From Anastatus disparis (Eukaryota; Arthropoda; Insecta; Hymenoptera; Eupelmidae): a stretch of DNA of 64,000 bases. A model generated the notes under the pieces. That model did not search any database, was not told where the DNA came from, and worked only from the letters and a program-made list of their open reading frames with translations. This document shows positions 21,699 through 35,480 of this stretch, piece after piece (within the stretch, counting starts at the first letter, position 1; every line of letters starts with the position of its first letter). Position numbers and translations under genes: made by a program. Where the stretch lies: the NCBI GenBank assembly GCA_017163975.1, contig JAFFSR010000237.1, positions 5,704,001-5,768,000 on the forward strand, in the 5' to 3' direction.

Positions 21699-24600
21699 GT
21701 CTCTCACCGATACAAGTCTCGGCAAGATTGTTGAGGAAAAGTGGGATTGCAATATTCGTGTAAGCCTGAGATATACAGAACACCAGATATGCAGGGACTG
21801 CGAGAGAAAGAGAGAATATTCAAGTTGTTGCTTGTTGTTTAACTTTAGGATTGGCTTTTTGATGATTCATATATATCTTAAGATTTTATATTAATTTTGC
21901 AAGGTAGTTATTTTGTTTGTACATTGATTTTAAAACTTTGAATTTTCTATAAATATATTTCATGCAAATTAAATAGGTTGAATTTTGAGTTAATTCCTTT
22001 TACATTACATTTGTTTCTTTTTTTTTCTTATAATAAACACAAATTTTAATTTGTTATTGTAAAAATAAATTTATTATTTTTCAACTTTAATTACCAACAA
22101 ATATTTGAATTAGGTTAAACATGCAATTACGGCAAATTCATCTTCTTTTTACATTTTTCTTTTCTCTCTCTTTTTTTTTAAAAAAATGATAAAAAGGTTT
22201 AATTTAAATTTCATGAAGAGGCTTAAACGAATAAATAATATTAATATAAATACGTAATAACGAAGCCAGCGTAGCGCCCGTAAATAAAAAGGTAATTAGC
22301 ATTAATATTTCACGAGCAGGTGACAAACACAAATATGAGGATGATAAAATATATAAAATTATTCCTAAATTTACTGAGGATAAGTGTCTTTTGTTTTTTA
22401 TGTTTTTTAACTGTTATTCAAAATTAAATTTATCTTTTTCGAGTATTTTATAACTAGTTTTTTTTTAAAAAAAAGTAAATGAAACGATGCAAATAATAAT
22501 GTATATCTGAAAAAAAGTAATATTTAACGTTTAAAAAAAAAAATAAATGAGATACAAAGTACAACTAAAATACAGCAAGCTAAGATAAGAGCTTAAAAGT
22601 TATCATAAAAAAATGAAGAGAGAAAAGAAAAAGTACATAGTATGTGTAAAAATGAAAGAAGGAAGTATTATTGAAGTTTTCTAAGATTGTGAAGAAAGAA
22701 CTGGAGATGAGAAAGAACAATTTAATTTTTTCCCAGTTTTCTTGTGTTTTAGTACCGTACACGTGTCTCTCGATGTATTATTTTTTTTTTCTTCTTCTTC
22801 TTCTTCCTTTTTTCGTATCATCGGTTGAGAATTTCTCGGCGAGCTTTATAAGATAAAGGACTTTAGAAGATTAAATTCTGTCGTGAAAACAACATACATT
22901 TTTTTTAGAGAAAAAAAAAGGTAAAAAGATTTACTTCTTATTTAGCTCTTGCTACTATATTATATTTCTATAAAATTTAAAAAGTACTTTATTGTAAATT
23001 TTTAATTTCACGTTTAATAATATTGTATGTATTTGCTTTTAAATTGTTAAAATTTATAAATATGTTTTTATAAATGTGATTATTAAAATTAAATTTATAA
23101 TAACAATTTCAAGGACTGAAGATAATTAACATAAAATTTAAAAATATTAATAAATTCGATTATTATTATAAAGTAAATAAAAGAAACCAATTACGGAAAA
23201 AAATAAACCAAAAACCGTAACATAAAATAGTCTAGTTTCATCGGGACACCCAATTTGTACTCTGAACTGCAAGCTGAGCGGGAAAACCCTTTATAAAAAT
23301 AGATTGTTTTTTGTCATTTGGGAAGGGGCATTTCGATTCGAAAATGAACAATTCTTCATTATTGTTTGCTGTACTTTGGTGGTAGAGTATTGCATACCAT
23401 AAATTCTAGGAAAATCATTTAAAAATTTGAATTTTATTACCTATATGCCAAATGGATCTACCAACATATAAATTTTTTCAATTTAATAATAAAAATTTAA
23501 AAAAAAAAGTTTTATTTTATAATATTTCGTTTAATTAACCATCATCAAATTAAAGGAAACTTTTTAAATTTCAATTTGATTGGACAATATAATTGGTTAC
23601 CGAAGCAATACAATCTGATAATTATTGGCTAAATCAATAAATTGAAAAGCATTTAATATTTATGTCATTGATAAATATTGACTGTTCAGCAAATGTACTT
23701 TAGACTGGTATTTTAACAATAAAGTATATACGAAAAACCGTAATTTTGCGGTATTATAGATACATGATTAAGCGAAACGTTGTAATTAATAACGTAAAGT
23801 CTCACTTCTCCCCCCACCCAATTTCTCTCTCTTCCTACAAAAGTTTTGAATCAGCACCAATCAACGAAAAGCGCTTTCAAGCTAATTGCAAAGTTATCTA
23901 CGCAGCTGCAATATAAGCTTGGTGAAAATAAAAAACCTGTCGAACTTTTCATCATTTTTTTTTTCACTCTATGTAACGAGCAAAAAAAAAGAAATATTTT
24001 TTTTTTCGTTAAAAAACTAACTAAATAATTGTTAAAAAGTTTCATTCTCGGATTAAAAAAAAAATCGCGCGCACATATGAGGATTAGCGGCCGAGTGAAA
24101 AGCAAAAATAAAATGTAATTGTAATTAAGATGAGACAATGAAAATAGTTTAATTATACATAATTTTAAGTATAAACAGCAAATATAAAGGGTACTTTAAA
24201 TTTAATTTTAAAAATTCATAATTCTATTGTGGGGCTTGGGTGTTTTAAGCGTAAGCAGATAAAATATGTAGGGTAAAAGCGTACTTAAAAGTAATAATGC
24301 TTATTATAATAAACCTTGATTTATTAGCTTTATTCATTAAACATAAAAAGTACATAATTTTCTTTGTGTATCATTTTGTTTCCAAATTAATGCACGTATA
24401 TAGTATAACGTAAATATGGAACGTTTTATTTTTGTAAATTATTTGAAAATTTGAATAAATCAATAAAGTTATACAGAAATTATGTACGATGCTATAAATT
24501 TTTCTATTTGTATTGCTTGAATAATTTAGTTCTACAAATACAATTTTTTTATAAAAATATTAGAAGTATATTGAAAATAAAAAAAAAATTTTAATATATG

Positions 24601-26200
24601 TGTTTGTGTTCATGCGCGTGCGTATGCACCCATGATTAAATTTCAAAACTCACAATATCAATTTGATTAAAAAATATTGTATATAAGATTAAGAATCAAC
24701 AACTACTTTTAATTTCGACATGATTTTTTATGAATCTCTTATACAATAATATTTTGAAATTTCTCAACCAAATTATCAAAGATCTACGTAATATTTATTA
24801 ATTACATATTTCATTTTTTAAAGTTTTTATTTTTTTTTGGAGATTTTGTCAGGATAATTTAAAGTTTCAAATCTGACTGTAAATAAGGGTGCTCTGATTG
24901 ATTACTATTATTATCATTATTATTTTATCATCAAACCGATAGAAAGATTCTCTAATTTACTTATTTATACTATCAAAAAAAAAAAAATATATAAAAAAAT
25001 GGTCATATCACTAAAAAAAACGACCCACTCTATAATTCTAAAAGAAAATGAAAAACTTGTAAATGAACACAGCCTGGCTCTACTTTTAATACTTTGATTA
25101 ATTCAAATTTAAAAGTTAGTTTTATAGCTTTAATATATATTCATGATACAAGAGCTCTAATATATCAACGTGTTATCTGTTTTGTCTTTTCTCTATACGC
25201 ACACTATAAAACGCTCTATTCATCTCTGCCTATATATCACAAAGAACAAGCTGATATTATTCATCGCTGAATTAATTGACAAGTTAAAAAGAAAATTAAT
25301 ATATAAAAACAAAATTTTTTATATATGTGATTTATATATCAAATATATTATATGAATTAAAAATTTTAGTCAAATTAATATAATTCCTAATTATAGTGTA
25401 TTATTAACGTAAATTTTAATCTAACATTGTATTTTCTAACTTTGATATAATCAAAATTTTTAAAACTTAATTATTGTATAATATAAAACAAGTTTATGTA
25501 TTAAAATATCAATTCTATTATAATTATACACCCGAACCCCATAAAATCAACATTATGGAATGACTCACCAGAAAAATAACAGTAACAGTATTTAACTTTA
25601 CGACCAGCGTCCCGTAGTCACTAAATTCATGTGCGCTGACTTTCATGAGTGCACACGCAACTTTTTTTTCAAATCCTTTTTTCTCTTTTCTCTTTTTTTA
25701 TATTTAATCACAACTTATCAAATCCTCAATGATTAATCACTATTTTAATTATTCTACATAATACTTATACTTGAAAAATAAATAAATAAAAAAAGATAAA
25801 CATTTTTTTCACACAAAAAAAAGAATCCAACTTTTTCACTTTTCTATTTTTTTTTTTACATAAGATAAAGAATTTTTTTTTTTTTTCAAGAAAAAAAAAT
25901 AATTTATTTACACACGAAACAATGTAAATAGAATAATCCTATCGAGAGTTAAAATAAAATACAACGCGCACGAGGATATATCCTTTTGAAAAAAGGAAAA
26001 TAAAAGATTTTTATCATACACGAAATATACAACAGACCACGACTCGAACCATACGAGCACTGGCTGCGCAATGAAACACGCGAGCTTACAAAGCCGCGCG
26101 TTATACTTTGACGCGTGCGCCTCGCCGTCTCCCACCTTCTTATATACATACATATAAAGAGAGAGAGAGAGAAAAGAGGAACTTAAACCCGGCACCTGCA
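20280..26200. other. AT-rich stretch, no gene recognised
   Basis: A complex block at about 20840-21840 includes a TA microsatellite (21660-21693) and GAGA patches. A smaller block at 22750-22860 is pyrimidine-rich. About 25900-26200 is another complex block with CG dinucleotides. Open frames of 60-97 codons here overlap on opposite strands and have no family features. Confidence 0.55.
21660..21693. repeat. (TA)n microsatellite
   Basis: An uninterrupted TA run of about 34 bp inside a more complex block, probably length-polymorphic. Confidence 0.9.
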
Positions 26201-26287
26201 ATATCTCGTATAGGGTAAATTCTATTTATATATATAGATATACGTATAGATGTGCATGTTGTTGCTCTTTCATCAGTGCACAACTTA

Positions 26288-26353
26288 TAATAGTAGTAGT
26301 AGCAGTAGTGGTGCTAGCAATAGTGGTAGTTATAGCAGCAGTAGTAGTAGTAT
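26288..26353. repeat. interrupted TAG/CAG/TGG trinucleotide repeat
   Basis: About 66 bp made of TAG, CAG, TGG and related triplets. TAG stops in one frame mean it is not a coding homopolymer on the plus strand. It looks like an ageing triplet microsatellite. Confidence 0.8.
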
Positions 26354-29300
26354 TATATATGTCCTAGACTACTTATAGTTGTAGTGGCATACCACGTTGT
26401 CTGTTACTACTTAAGAAAAGGACCTTTTTAGTTGGAAGCCTTCTGCCATGTATTTGATGATTTTGTTTATGAATGCTTATAAAGTTTTGAGCTTATTCGT
26501 GTAAATTTGAATTATTTTCATGAAATCAGAAATATTTGACTAAAATACTTTAATTAATAATTATGAAATTGGTATCAAAATGAATATTACAGAAATCAGT
26601 TTTAATGTAATTTTGTGCATACGCATATAATTATTTGATTTACTGAGAAATTTTCAAATTATTCAATTATTTAACAAAGTTCTGATAAACATTTAATTTC
26701 AACAAGCAACTATAAATTATGATTTTAAATAAAAAAGTTATTTATGGTGCAATTCGTTGAATGCAGAAAGTTTTATTCGATTTTAAAAATAATTGTAAAT
26801 TTTATTGTAAGCAGTTAATTTCAATAAACTTCTATTATTCAGATTATAGTATTAAGCTGAAAGCACTTGTCTTCAAGTGGTGCATATTTAGGAAAATTTT
26901 AAGTGGGACCCGAACATAACGCATATAATTTAATCATCGTCTTGTGCTGCCCAATAAAGAAACAAAAATTAAAATATTCTCCATTACTAAACTCATAATT
27001 AGCATGAGCTTATATTTACGAGTGCTTTGGTCTACGCTAAGAGGATTTGTATGTAATGCCAAACAAACAAATACTGAATTTCTAGGTTATTAACAAAATT
27101 TTGTTTTGCTGCGCTCGGAGTGGAGGGCGGAGAAAGGGTAAAAGCAATTTGTAATATATGCTTGCTTACTTTGAAATATATCGTCTAGTTATTATTAATT
27201 CAAAATAAATAAATGCTATGATTATGTTCAATAAATACATCAAATCATATTGATTATTTAAATAGATTATTTAAATTTGTTTTACTCAATTTCTATCATA
27301 TGTTGAGAATTAATTAGCATATGATTATCGTTACTTGCTTATTTTTTATACGAAGAGTGTAAAAATACGAGAAATTGCGTGAAATGTGAAAATTTAGTGT
27401 AAAATCAATAGATCATATTGAAAATAAAAGTTTTTATTTTTACTCGACTTAAGATTTTTTATGTTTGTATTGATTGCTTTTTATACCGTATTATTAATTA
27501 TAAATAATAAGTAGGCGTTTGATAACTTATTCGATGATCCGTCAGTTGAGTATAATAAAAATCAAACAACTATTTCCAGTTTTATAACTTTTATATCACC
27601 ATATTTAATGCAACATTAAAAAAAAATCCATCGTAAAATAAAATTTTATATTTTTTTGCATAATAAGGTATATAAAATATGTGTGTTACTTATAGAAATC
27701 ATTAACGATTTATCAGATAATTATCATTTTACTTATTTTTATGTATATAGAAAGTTTAATTATATTTTATAGTCTCTTTTCACTCACAATGAAATTATTT
27801 AATAAGCAAAAATTAATATAAATTAATATTTTTATTATTAATTTCTTATCATACAATGACTATCGTTTATTACTTCTTTATTTAATATATACATATAAAA
27901 ATCAATATTCCAAATTTATTAAGTAAATTAATTAATTAGTAATTTTTTTTAAGCTTAATGCATTGTTGATTTTCTAATTGCTTTCATCTAAATTATTAAA
28001 ATAAAAATTTTATATTTTATTGTTTAAATTAATTCAATAATCAAAGAAATTTGAAGAAACAATTTATAAAATACAATCATATTTTCTAATGTATCTAAAT
28101 TTTTCTTACATTAATCATCAAATAATATTTGGAATTTTTCATCCGTTAATTCCTAGTGTAAATAGCATCAAATAAATTAGGGTAAACAATATGAATAGAA
28201 ATTTATTTAACTACGTTATACATTGTGACTCGGTAAAAGTACTAATAATAATAGATAATAAAATTATAATTAATGTTGTGTTTTTGTTAATTGTATTCAC
28301 GTTAATTGAAAAAAAATACTAAAATGATGAAAATGTGTCGAATCGTATATTGACTTTCTGTTTATATAAGCTATGAAATAAATATAAATGTGTTATATTA
28401 TTTTTGTAATGTTTCATACTTAGTAAATGAATCATAACACAGAATATAAAAAATCTTATCAACAAGTGAAAATTTGTATAAAAAAAACTTTGAATGTATT
28501 TAATTTTTAAACACTGTGCATTTACTGTTTTATACATAATAAACAATATGTTGAGCAAACAATTATATTCAAATTAAATCCTCTGGTTATTCAAAAAACA
28601 ACATTTCAAAATATTAAATCAAAACGAGAAATACTTGTTTCAAAAATCAATTCCATAACCATTAAAAAAAATCTTTCTTTCAACAGATTACATAAATCAT
28701 TGTAAGCACATGTATCTAGTCAAGCCCGTGATTATTTATCTTCATTGGAGTACCTTATAAAGACATCTAAATACAGCAGACACACGCCTACGCAATTGCC
28801 GAGGAACATATTTACGCATTAAATATATATGAAACACGCTCGAAGTCTATTGTACGAAGCAAATATTTAATCAGGTAACGAAAACGAGCGTGCGTATATG
28901 TGTGTATAAATCATACCCGGTAAATCTTGAAGACGAATATAGAGACAAACGTGCATAAGGTAGAAACGGAGAATAAATTCTTACGTACGTAGTAATTCAT
29001 TAACTAAAACGTAATTACGACGTATATACATCAATGTGATTGCTATACACAATTTATTGAGAATATATCAAAGAAACAAAGTGATAGAGACAGATAGACG
29101 AAGATAGAGAGAGAGAGAGGGAGAATAAAGTGAGAGCTTTGGAGAAACGCCTAAAGGAAAAGCACAAAGCATTGGAGGTCTTAATCAGATACCGGCGCGT
29201 GTGAGTATAGTTTATGTTCAATAACGTTGATGATCTGATGAAATCAATCGATTCTCTGTTTGCTTTGCAAATTTACAATCCATTCTCCACGGCTAATGCA

Positions 29301-32300
29301 ATAATTCTGGCCTGGAAAATTATTTTTAGTCATGGAAATTCATGAAGATTTAATTAGAATCATCAATAATTCATTATGTTTACAATTTAATTGTATAAAT
29401 AAAAAGTTATTATTTATAAATATAAAAATGTAGCATAATTAATAATTAATTAATGATTAATTAATAAATACTAATTAAAATATCGTATATTTAATGATCA
29501 TTTCATAATTGTCAATTGAACCGTTAAATAATCAATAATAATTGCACTTATAATCATGATTATATAAATAATTATTATTTAAGAATCAGGTAATTTACTC
29601 ATTTTTACGATCTAAGTCTTGATCGTACAGATTTTCAGTTAGCAAAGATGAAAACATAATGTTTTGTTGCAAGTTTGAATAGCCAGCGTTAGCTTAATTA
29701 TTATTACAACTGTATAATTTGAAATAATTGTTTTCAAACAATAAAGTCCATACAGATTTTCAAAACAAAGCTAATAAGTAAAAGCACAATTACATCGGTC
29801 TTTGAAAATACAAAATTAAGTCTTACTAAACGGTATGTATCTACTTAGAAGCGCACATAGTCATGTAGAATAAAAGTTTTACAAAAATAATAACATTTTA
29901 AACACTCTGTGTATCAAGTTTTATCATCGGAGGTCAAAACTTGTTGAATGTTTTATAATTTATTCTTATTTTCATTTCAAAGAGGATTTTAAAATTATGC
30001 AATTTTAGCAATTCGAAAAATTACAATATGACGAACGAAATAAATGCAGAACACAATATTTTTTTTAAAAGAAAATTTTTGAATTTATAAATTAAATAAT
30101 AAAAAAATACATGTAAAAATTGTTGTAAAACAATGTAACGATATTTTTTTAAATATAAAAGTTGCGATTAGAATTTTTATATATGTAAAATTAAAAATAT
30201 TCAAATATATGCTGAAATATTGTTTTAATATCATAATAAACTACGTTTATCAAACCATAAAATACAACAACAAATTTTGTATAGAATGATTGAATTTTAA
30301 ATTTGCGTTATTTAAATTTTAATGAGTTTAAAGGTTGCAATTGTTAACAATACAAAGCAAATTATTGACTGTTTATACTTAAATGAATATTTACGTTTGC
30401 AGAAATGGAAAATGATTAAATATGATAATAGCATGATTAAATTTTAATGGAAACGTACATTATGGATAATTTTCAGTTAATTGTAAAAAGTACGGAAATA
30501 TAATCTTAAAATACATTGTTATTGTATCATTCTGTAAAATAATATTTTTATTAATTTTCAAATGTCTCATTTACGAGTACTTTTTAACGAAATATAATTA
30601 CAACCATTTTTTTTAAAACTAAAATCCTTATAAAGTAATTTCAACTTTTCTCGCTGGCTGTAGTCTGCATCAATTTGTCCAGCTGTCGTAGATAAGTCTT
30701 CGAAAAAAATAATTTAAATAAAGCACTTTAAATGCCATTGTATCATCCGAACCGCCTACATCTTGTTTTTCATTCGATGTCAAAAAATGCTTTAGATAAA
30801 AAACGAATAATCCACGATGTCACTGAAGAAAAGGGACAAGAAAATTTTCAAGCAGGTCATCGAGGTCCGCTATATAAGTGCCACATCAACTTACAAATGA
30901 AAAAAAGGAGAAAAAAAAATACGAGCAAGGGAAGAGAAGAAAAAAAAAAGAAGAAAGGAATAAGCCACAGATTTTTATCAATGCCAGAGAAAGAAAATGA
31001 AACAGTTAACGTCGGCAACTGAGCTTGCCCAAGCAAAAAATCAAAAGATTTTATTTATTTAAACCCTTTCTCATTCCTTTTCTTTCCTTTTCTTTTTTTT
31101 ACTCTTCTTCCATTTTCCTCGTGTCAGACGGCTTATGTATAAAGGTTCGCGTGGTGTCTCTTCATTATTCAAAGCTAAATACCCGGCATTGGTCATGATG
31201 TACCCGTTATACTTCTAACTTTTAGGACCACCTTTACACCCCTACTGTGACCTTATATATTTTCTATACAATACTTTTTCGACCTGAAAGCTTTGCTATT
31301 TAAGAAAAATTTTATTTCTTCAGGCTACTTTGTCGCTCTCATCTCTTTTTCTTTTGCCTTTCTTTGTGAAAAATATCAAGGAATTTATCATTTATTCAAG
31401 ATATTTATATCTTACTATCTACTATAAAAATCTATTCATTCTATATAATTATATGCATCACACTCTGATAGATTACAACATTAAAAATATCCATATAATT
31501 TTAAAAATAAAAAAAAAGATTTTTTTGCGATTGGCCATCTTGACTTATAATAAACTAATGTGAAAATGGATTTGATTTTCAGGGTATTTATTAACTAATT
31601 AGTTTGCTAAACATATTTTGACGATTACTTATGTTCAAAATTAAAAAATAAAGTATTAACATCTTCTATTTACACATATTATTTGTACTATATATTTTCA
31701 TATAGTAAAACAATGTATTTATATTAACTTTTATGTATTCATTTTCTTTTTTATAAAATTACAAAATAGATTTTCCATATTCGAAAAATGCGCGGACGAT
31801 GAAAAATTTGTTGTAAATTACAAAACTTTTATTTAAACATTTCATCAGTGCTAAAAGTTAAAATAAACATTGTTCTGTTCATTAGCAGCATGGAATCAAT
31901 TACACCGATGCTGTTTGAATTATTAAAGTTTAATTGAAATTATGTTAAATATTTTAGCTATGAATATAATTGCCTTTCGCAATCGACTGCCAATCGAAGA
32001 AACGGTTAATTAAACTTTACGCCGAACGTATTGATATGAGAAAGTAAATCATATTTTTTAAAATGAAATAAATTTAGAGCTCCATAAAAATACTTTACTT
32101 ACGTCGTTTGAAGCAATGGCAAAAAATAATCAAATAGAAACGAAATTAATTTTCCGTATTATTTGAATTGTTACACGAAAGTCAAACAATATATTTATTT
32201 TAATTAACTCCACATCCATTACCGCACTTATAGTATATTAAGTCTACTTAGAATCGTCGATTCAACATAAAGTAACAAGTAAATCAAGATTCATCTCCTT

Positions 32301-32562
32301 AAAAAAAAAAGCTTTAAGTCTTTTAGTATTAGAAACACTCAGAGAAAAACCCCTAAAATCATTAATAGCATCCAAACCCTAATCATTACCATTATCCCTT
32401 CGCGCGTCTTAAGGATTTTCTCATAATGTTTTTTCTCTCCCTCATATTTTTCTTTATAGACATCATCTCATCTTTCAGCTGCTCGCGGGCATCAGTCGCT
32501 TCTCTAAATGGCGCTTAAACGCCAGCCAAACATCTTCTCTTTCTTACCCTCTTTTACACCAC

Positions 32563-32564
<2 letters not shown>
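26354..32564. other. AT-rich stretch, no gene recognised
   Basis: Long AT-rich sequence. About 28720-29220 is more complex, with an AG run near 29105-29120. About 30640-31290 is also more complex, and its 96-codon frame at 30732-31022 is mostly K, R and E from A/G-rich sequence. Nothing matches a family I know. Confidence 0.55.

Positions 32565-32630
<66 letters not shown>
32565..32630. repeat. (TA)n microsatellite, 66 bp
   Basis: The longest pure dinucleotide repeat in the window, followed directly by a CT/T-rich block. The frame running through it (IYIYIY...) is not a gene. Confidence 0.95.
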
Positions 32631-32633
<3 letters not shown>

Positions 32634-35480
32634 CTTTTTCTCTTTTTCTCTTTTTCTTCTCACACTCTCTTTATTCTCCATATATACATAAGCTTTAGTA
32701 GCAGCATACGAGCGAGCCGCACCATGTGCTAACTTAACTGAAGGGATTACGAGGCTTAGTTAATGGATGCCTCGCGTATACGAAATTCTGTGGGTGGAAA
32801 GAGTAAGCAAGAGAGTGAGAGAGAGAGAGAAAGATCCAGTCCAGTCCTCGTAAAGCTACGGGTTGTATGTATATACATATATAATGTTTCCAACCAATGG
32901 ATTTGCCAAGTCTCTTTCCTACGATGAATTCAGGATTATGGCGCCCGCGCGCGAGCGCGTATATACGGGGGTATACGAGAAAGAGAAACTACACGGCGAC
33001 CTCCGGGAAAATTACCCTTTTTAACCGAATTTCCTCTTGGGCTTTTACTTCTTCTACTACTAGTTTTCCTATTTTTTTTTCTTCTTCCTCTTTTCCTTCC
33101 TTTTTTTTAACGTCGAAATAATTCTGTTCGTTATACGTATAGCTGCAAGTTGAGTTAATATAAACGAAGTCATTATTTTTGTCCTTTATTTCGCTTTTTT
33201 TTTCTTCATTTTGTTTTTCGTTTCGTGCTTATATTTTCTAGCCTTTTTTTTTTTTGTTTTTTTTCTTCAATACGTCGATTGTAAATGTAAAAGCGAACGC
33301 ACAGGATGTAGATTTCTTTCTGTTTTATTTATCGGTTTCGGGTCTGATGTATATTGCAAAAACAATTTGCAAGAATTTATGGTGTTACAAACAATGAGAT
33401 TGCACACTGTTTCTATCTTATCCTTCCACTATTCTTTTTTTTTTTGTTTACCTTGTTTTGCACTTCTTTTATTATGTATGGCTAGCTTTAGAAGAAACCA
33501 AATTAATCAAATGTTTATTTCAATTCAAATAACGGTTAATCAAATACCGTTTTAGCTATTTTACTTAAATTACAAAAATCTTATTCTGTTTGCATTATTC
33601 ATCAATCAAAGTAATTTTTAACAAATCAATCCAAGGCATTACGTAATATAATGTTATCGTATTGTTATTATGAAAATTAATTATTCTAAGATTTTGAGTT
33701 GAATATAACGAAGGCATTACCGTCTGGATAACAAATATTATAATAACTATTCCAATTTCAGGGGGTAACTAATTAAAGGACTATAATGTACAGTCAAAAA
33801 GTAATGAAATAACATTTTCTTCACTTCCATAATTACTCGCTTGGGTATAATTTACCCTCTCGGCTCTCGAGCTTTAAAAGTTAACGTAAATCAAATTCTT
33901 AACGCTTTTTTGGACTTCGACAAAATGTATATATATATATATACGTATATACGCAGCTTGAATTGCTTATTCCATGGAAAATCTTAAACTATTCACAACA
34001 ACTCTTCATCATTATACCCGTTCGCTTATGAAATTTCCCTCTCCGGGTAATAATCATTTAACTCGTTCCTCTCAATACTTGTTTTGGAAAAACGATTTTC
34101 CGCTTTCTCTTACCTTTAGCTTTGTCCTTCTCTCTCTCTCTCTTATTCTCATTACAGGTTTAATACATAAACTCACCAATTTCATCTAAAGTGAAGTGGC
34201 TCACTCTCTCTTTCTCTCTCTATCCTTCGTCATCTAAGTTTCCATAACAAACAGCGACTTCTCAAGACTTCCACAATGTCAGCGTATATCGCGCTTCTCA
34301 TAAGAGCCTATATAAACAGAGTGAAAGAGAGTAAAAGAGTGAGCAAGAGGGTAGAGGAGGGTAAGGAAAAGGAAGATTTTATACGATGAGGGAAAGGGGA
34401 GAGAGAGACCAAGACGATGTAGTAGTTCATGCGCCAAACGAGTTTTGCAAGTTTCGTTAACGATAATGTGGATCCTTAATTCCAGGTTAAAAACATTAGA
34501 AGGGTATACCCTTCTTATATACTACATCCCTTTCTTTATTACTCATCAATTTCTCTTTTTTTTCATTACTGTAGGGTCAACGTGGAAATATGAAAAATCC
34601 AACTCTTTACTTATTTGTTATGTTTGTACCGTTGGAATGTGCAGGTATAATTTGACCGGTGATAACTTTCTTGCCGAGCGTGATATCTTGACAGCGGAAG
34701 AACGAAAACAAAAGGAAAAAATAAAGAAACGATGGATCTGAAGGAAAGCAGCCTCGAGAAGGCCACAAATCTACCAAGATATTGGCACTTATTCTTCATC
34801 CCTTGCCTTTTCTCTCCATCCCTTTACCTTCCCCTTTCCTTTTTTTTTTTGTACTAACGTATACCAACTTTTGTCTGTACGCAAGAGTTGCAAGTAAGTT
34901 CTATCTGTTCTTTTCGAAAGCTTAACCTCTTACCAAATCTTTGGCAGCTAGTTGTAGTTTTCTTTCTTTTTATTTTTTTGTTTTCTTGACGTACCATATA
35001 CTATACTTTTTTGGCGTATACTTATTCCTTCTTTTCGTTTGGCCTCAACGCTATCTCCAACTCCACCTCTTTTTATGTTTTTTTTTTGTTATTTTTTTTT
35101 AAAGTACTCGACCAAATGGTTAAGTGGAGGGAAGAGTTTGGTGCGCTTGTTACCTGAGCGAACTTTAACTATTATCGGCGTCACAATCAGAGGCTTCTCA
35201 ACTTGTATAGGTGAAGTACCGCTAGTCTTTGGGGCTTGCCAGAGTTTTGCCCTGCTTCTTTTCATCTTTCTCTCTCGCTCTTTCTATCTATCTTTTTTTT
35301 ACATTCTTTCTTTCTCTAACGTTGCTTTCTCTCACTCGCCGTAGGTCTTGAGGGGCTTTCTCTCTGTTTACTTAATCGCGAAAAAAAAGGGCCAAGCCGA
35401 TTGAGAGATAAGAGGCAAGCACGAAACGTAGAACAGAAAGAAAGGAGGAAAAAGAAAAAGAATAAAAAGGTTAGTGCAAC
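32631..35480. other. complex, pyrimidine-rich region without a recognised gene
   Basis: This is one of the least AT-rich parts of the window, with long CT and GA tracts (for example 32815-32832 and about 34130-34225), CG dinucleotides near 32940-32960, and T/C runs. Several frames of 60-114 codons exist on the plus strand (32897-33121, 33211-33555, 34445-34741, 35039-35344), but they are dominated by F, S and L and show no domains. Untranslated exon or regulatory DNA is possible; I cannot show either. Confidence 0.5.

Noticed and set aside
30732..31022. 96-codon K/R/E-rich frame
   Set aside because: A/G-rich composition alone explains the openness.
32508..32732. 74-codon frame through the TA microsatellite
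   Set aside because: Its open length comes from the repeat (IYIYIY...), so it has no coding support.
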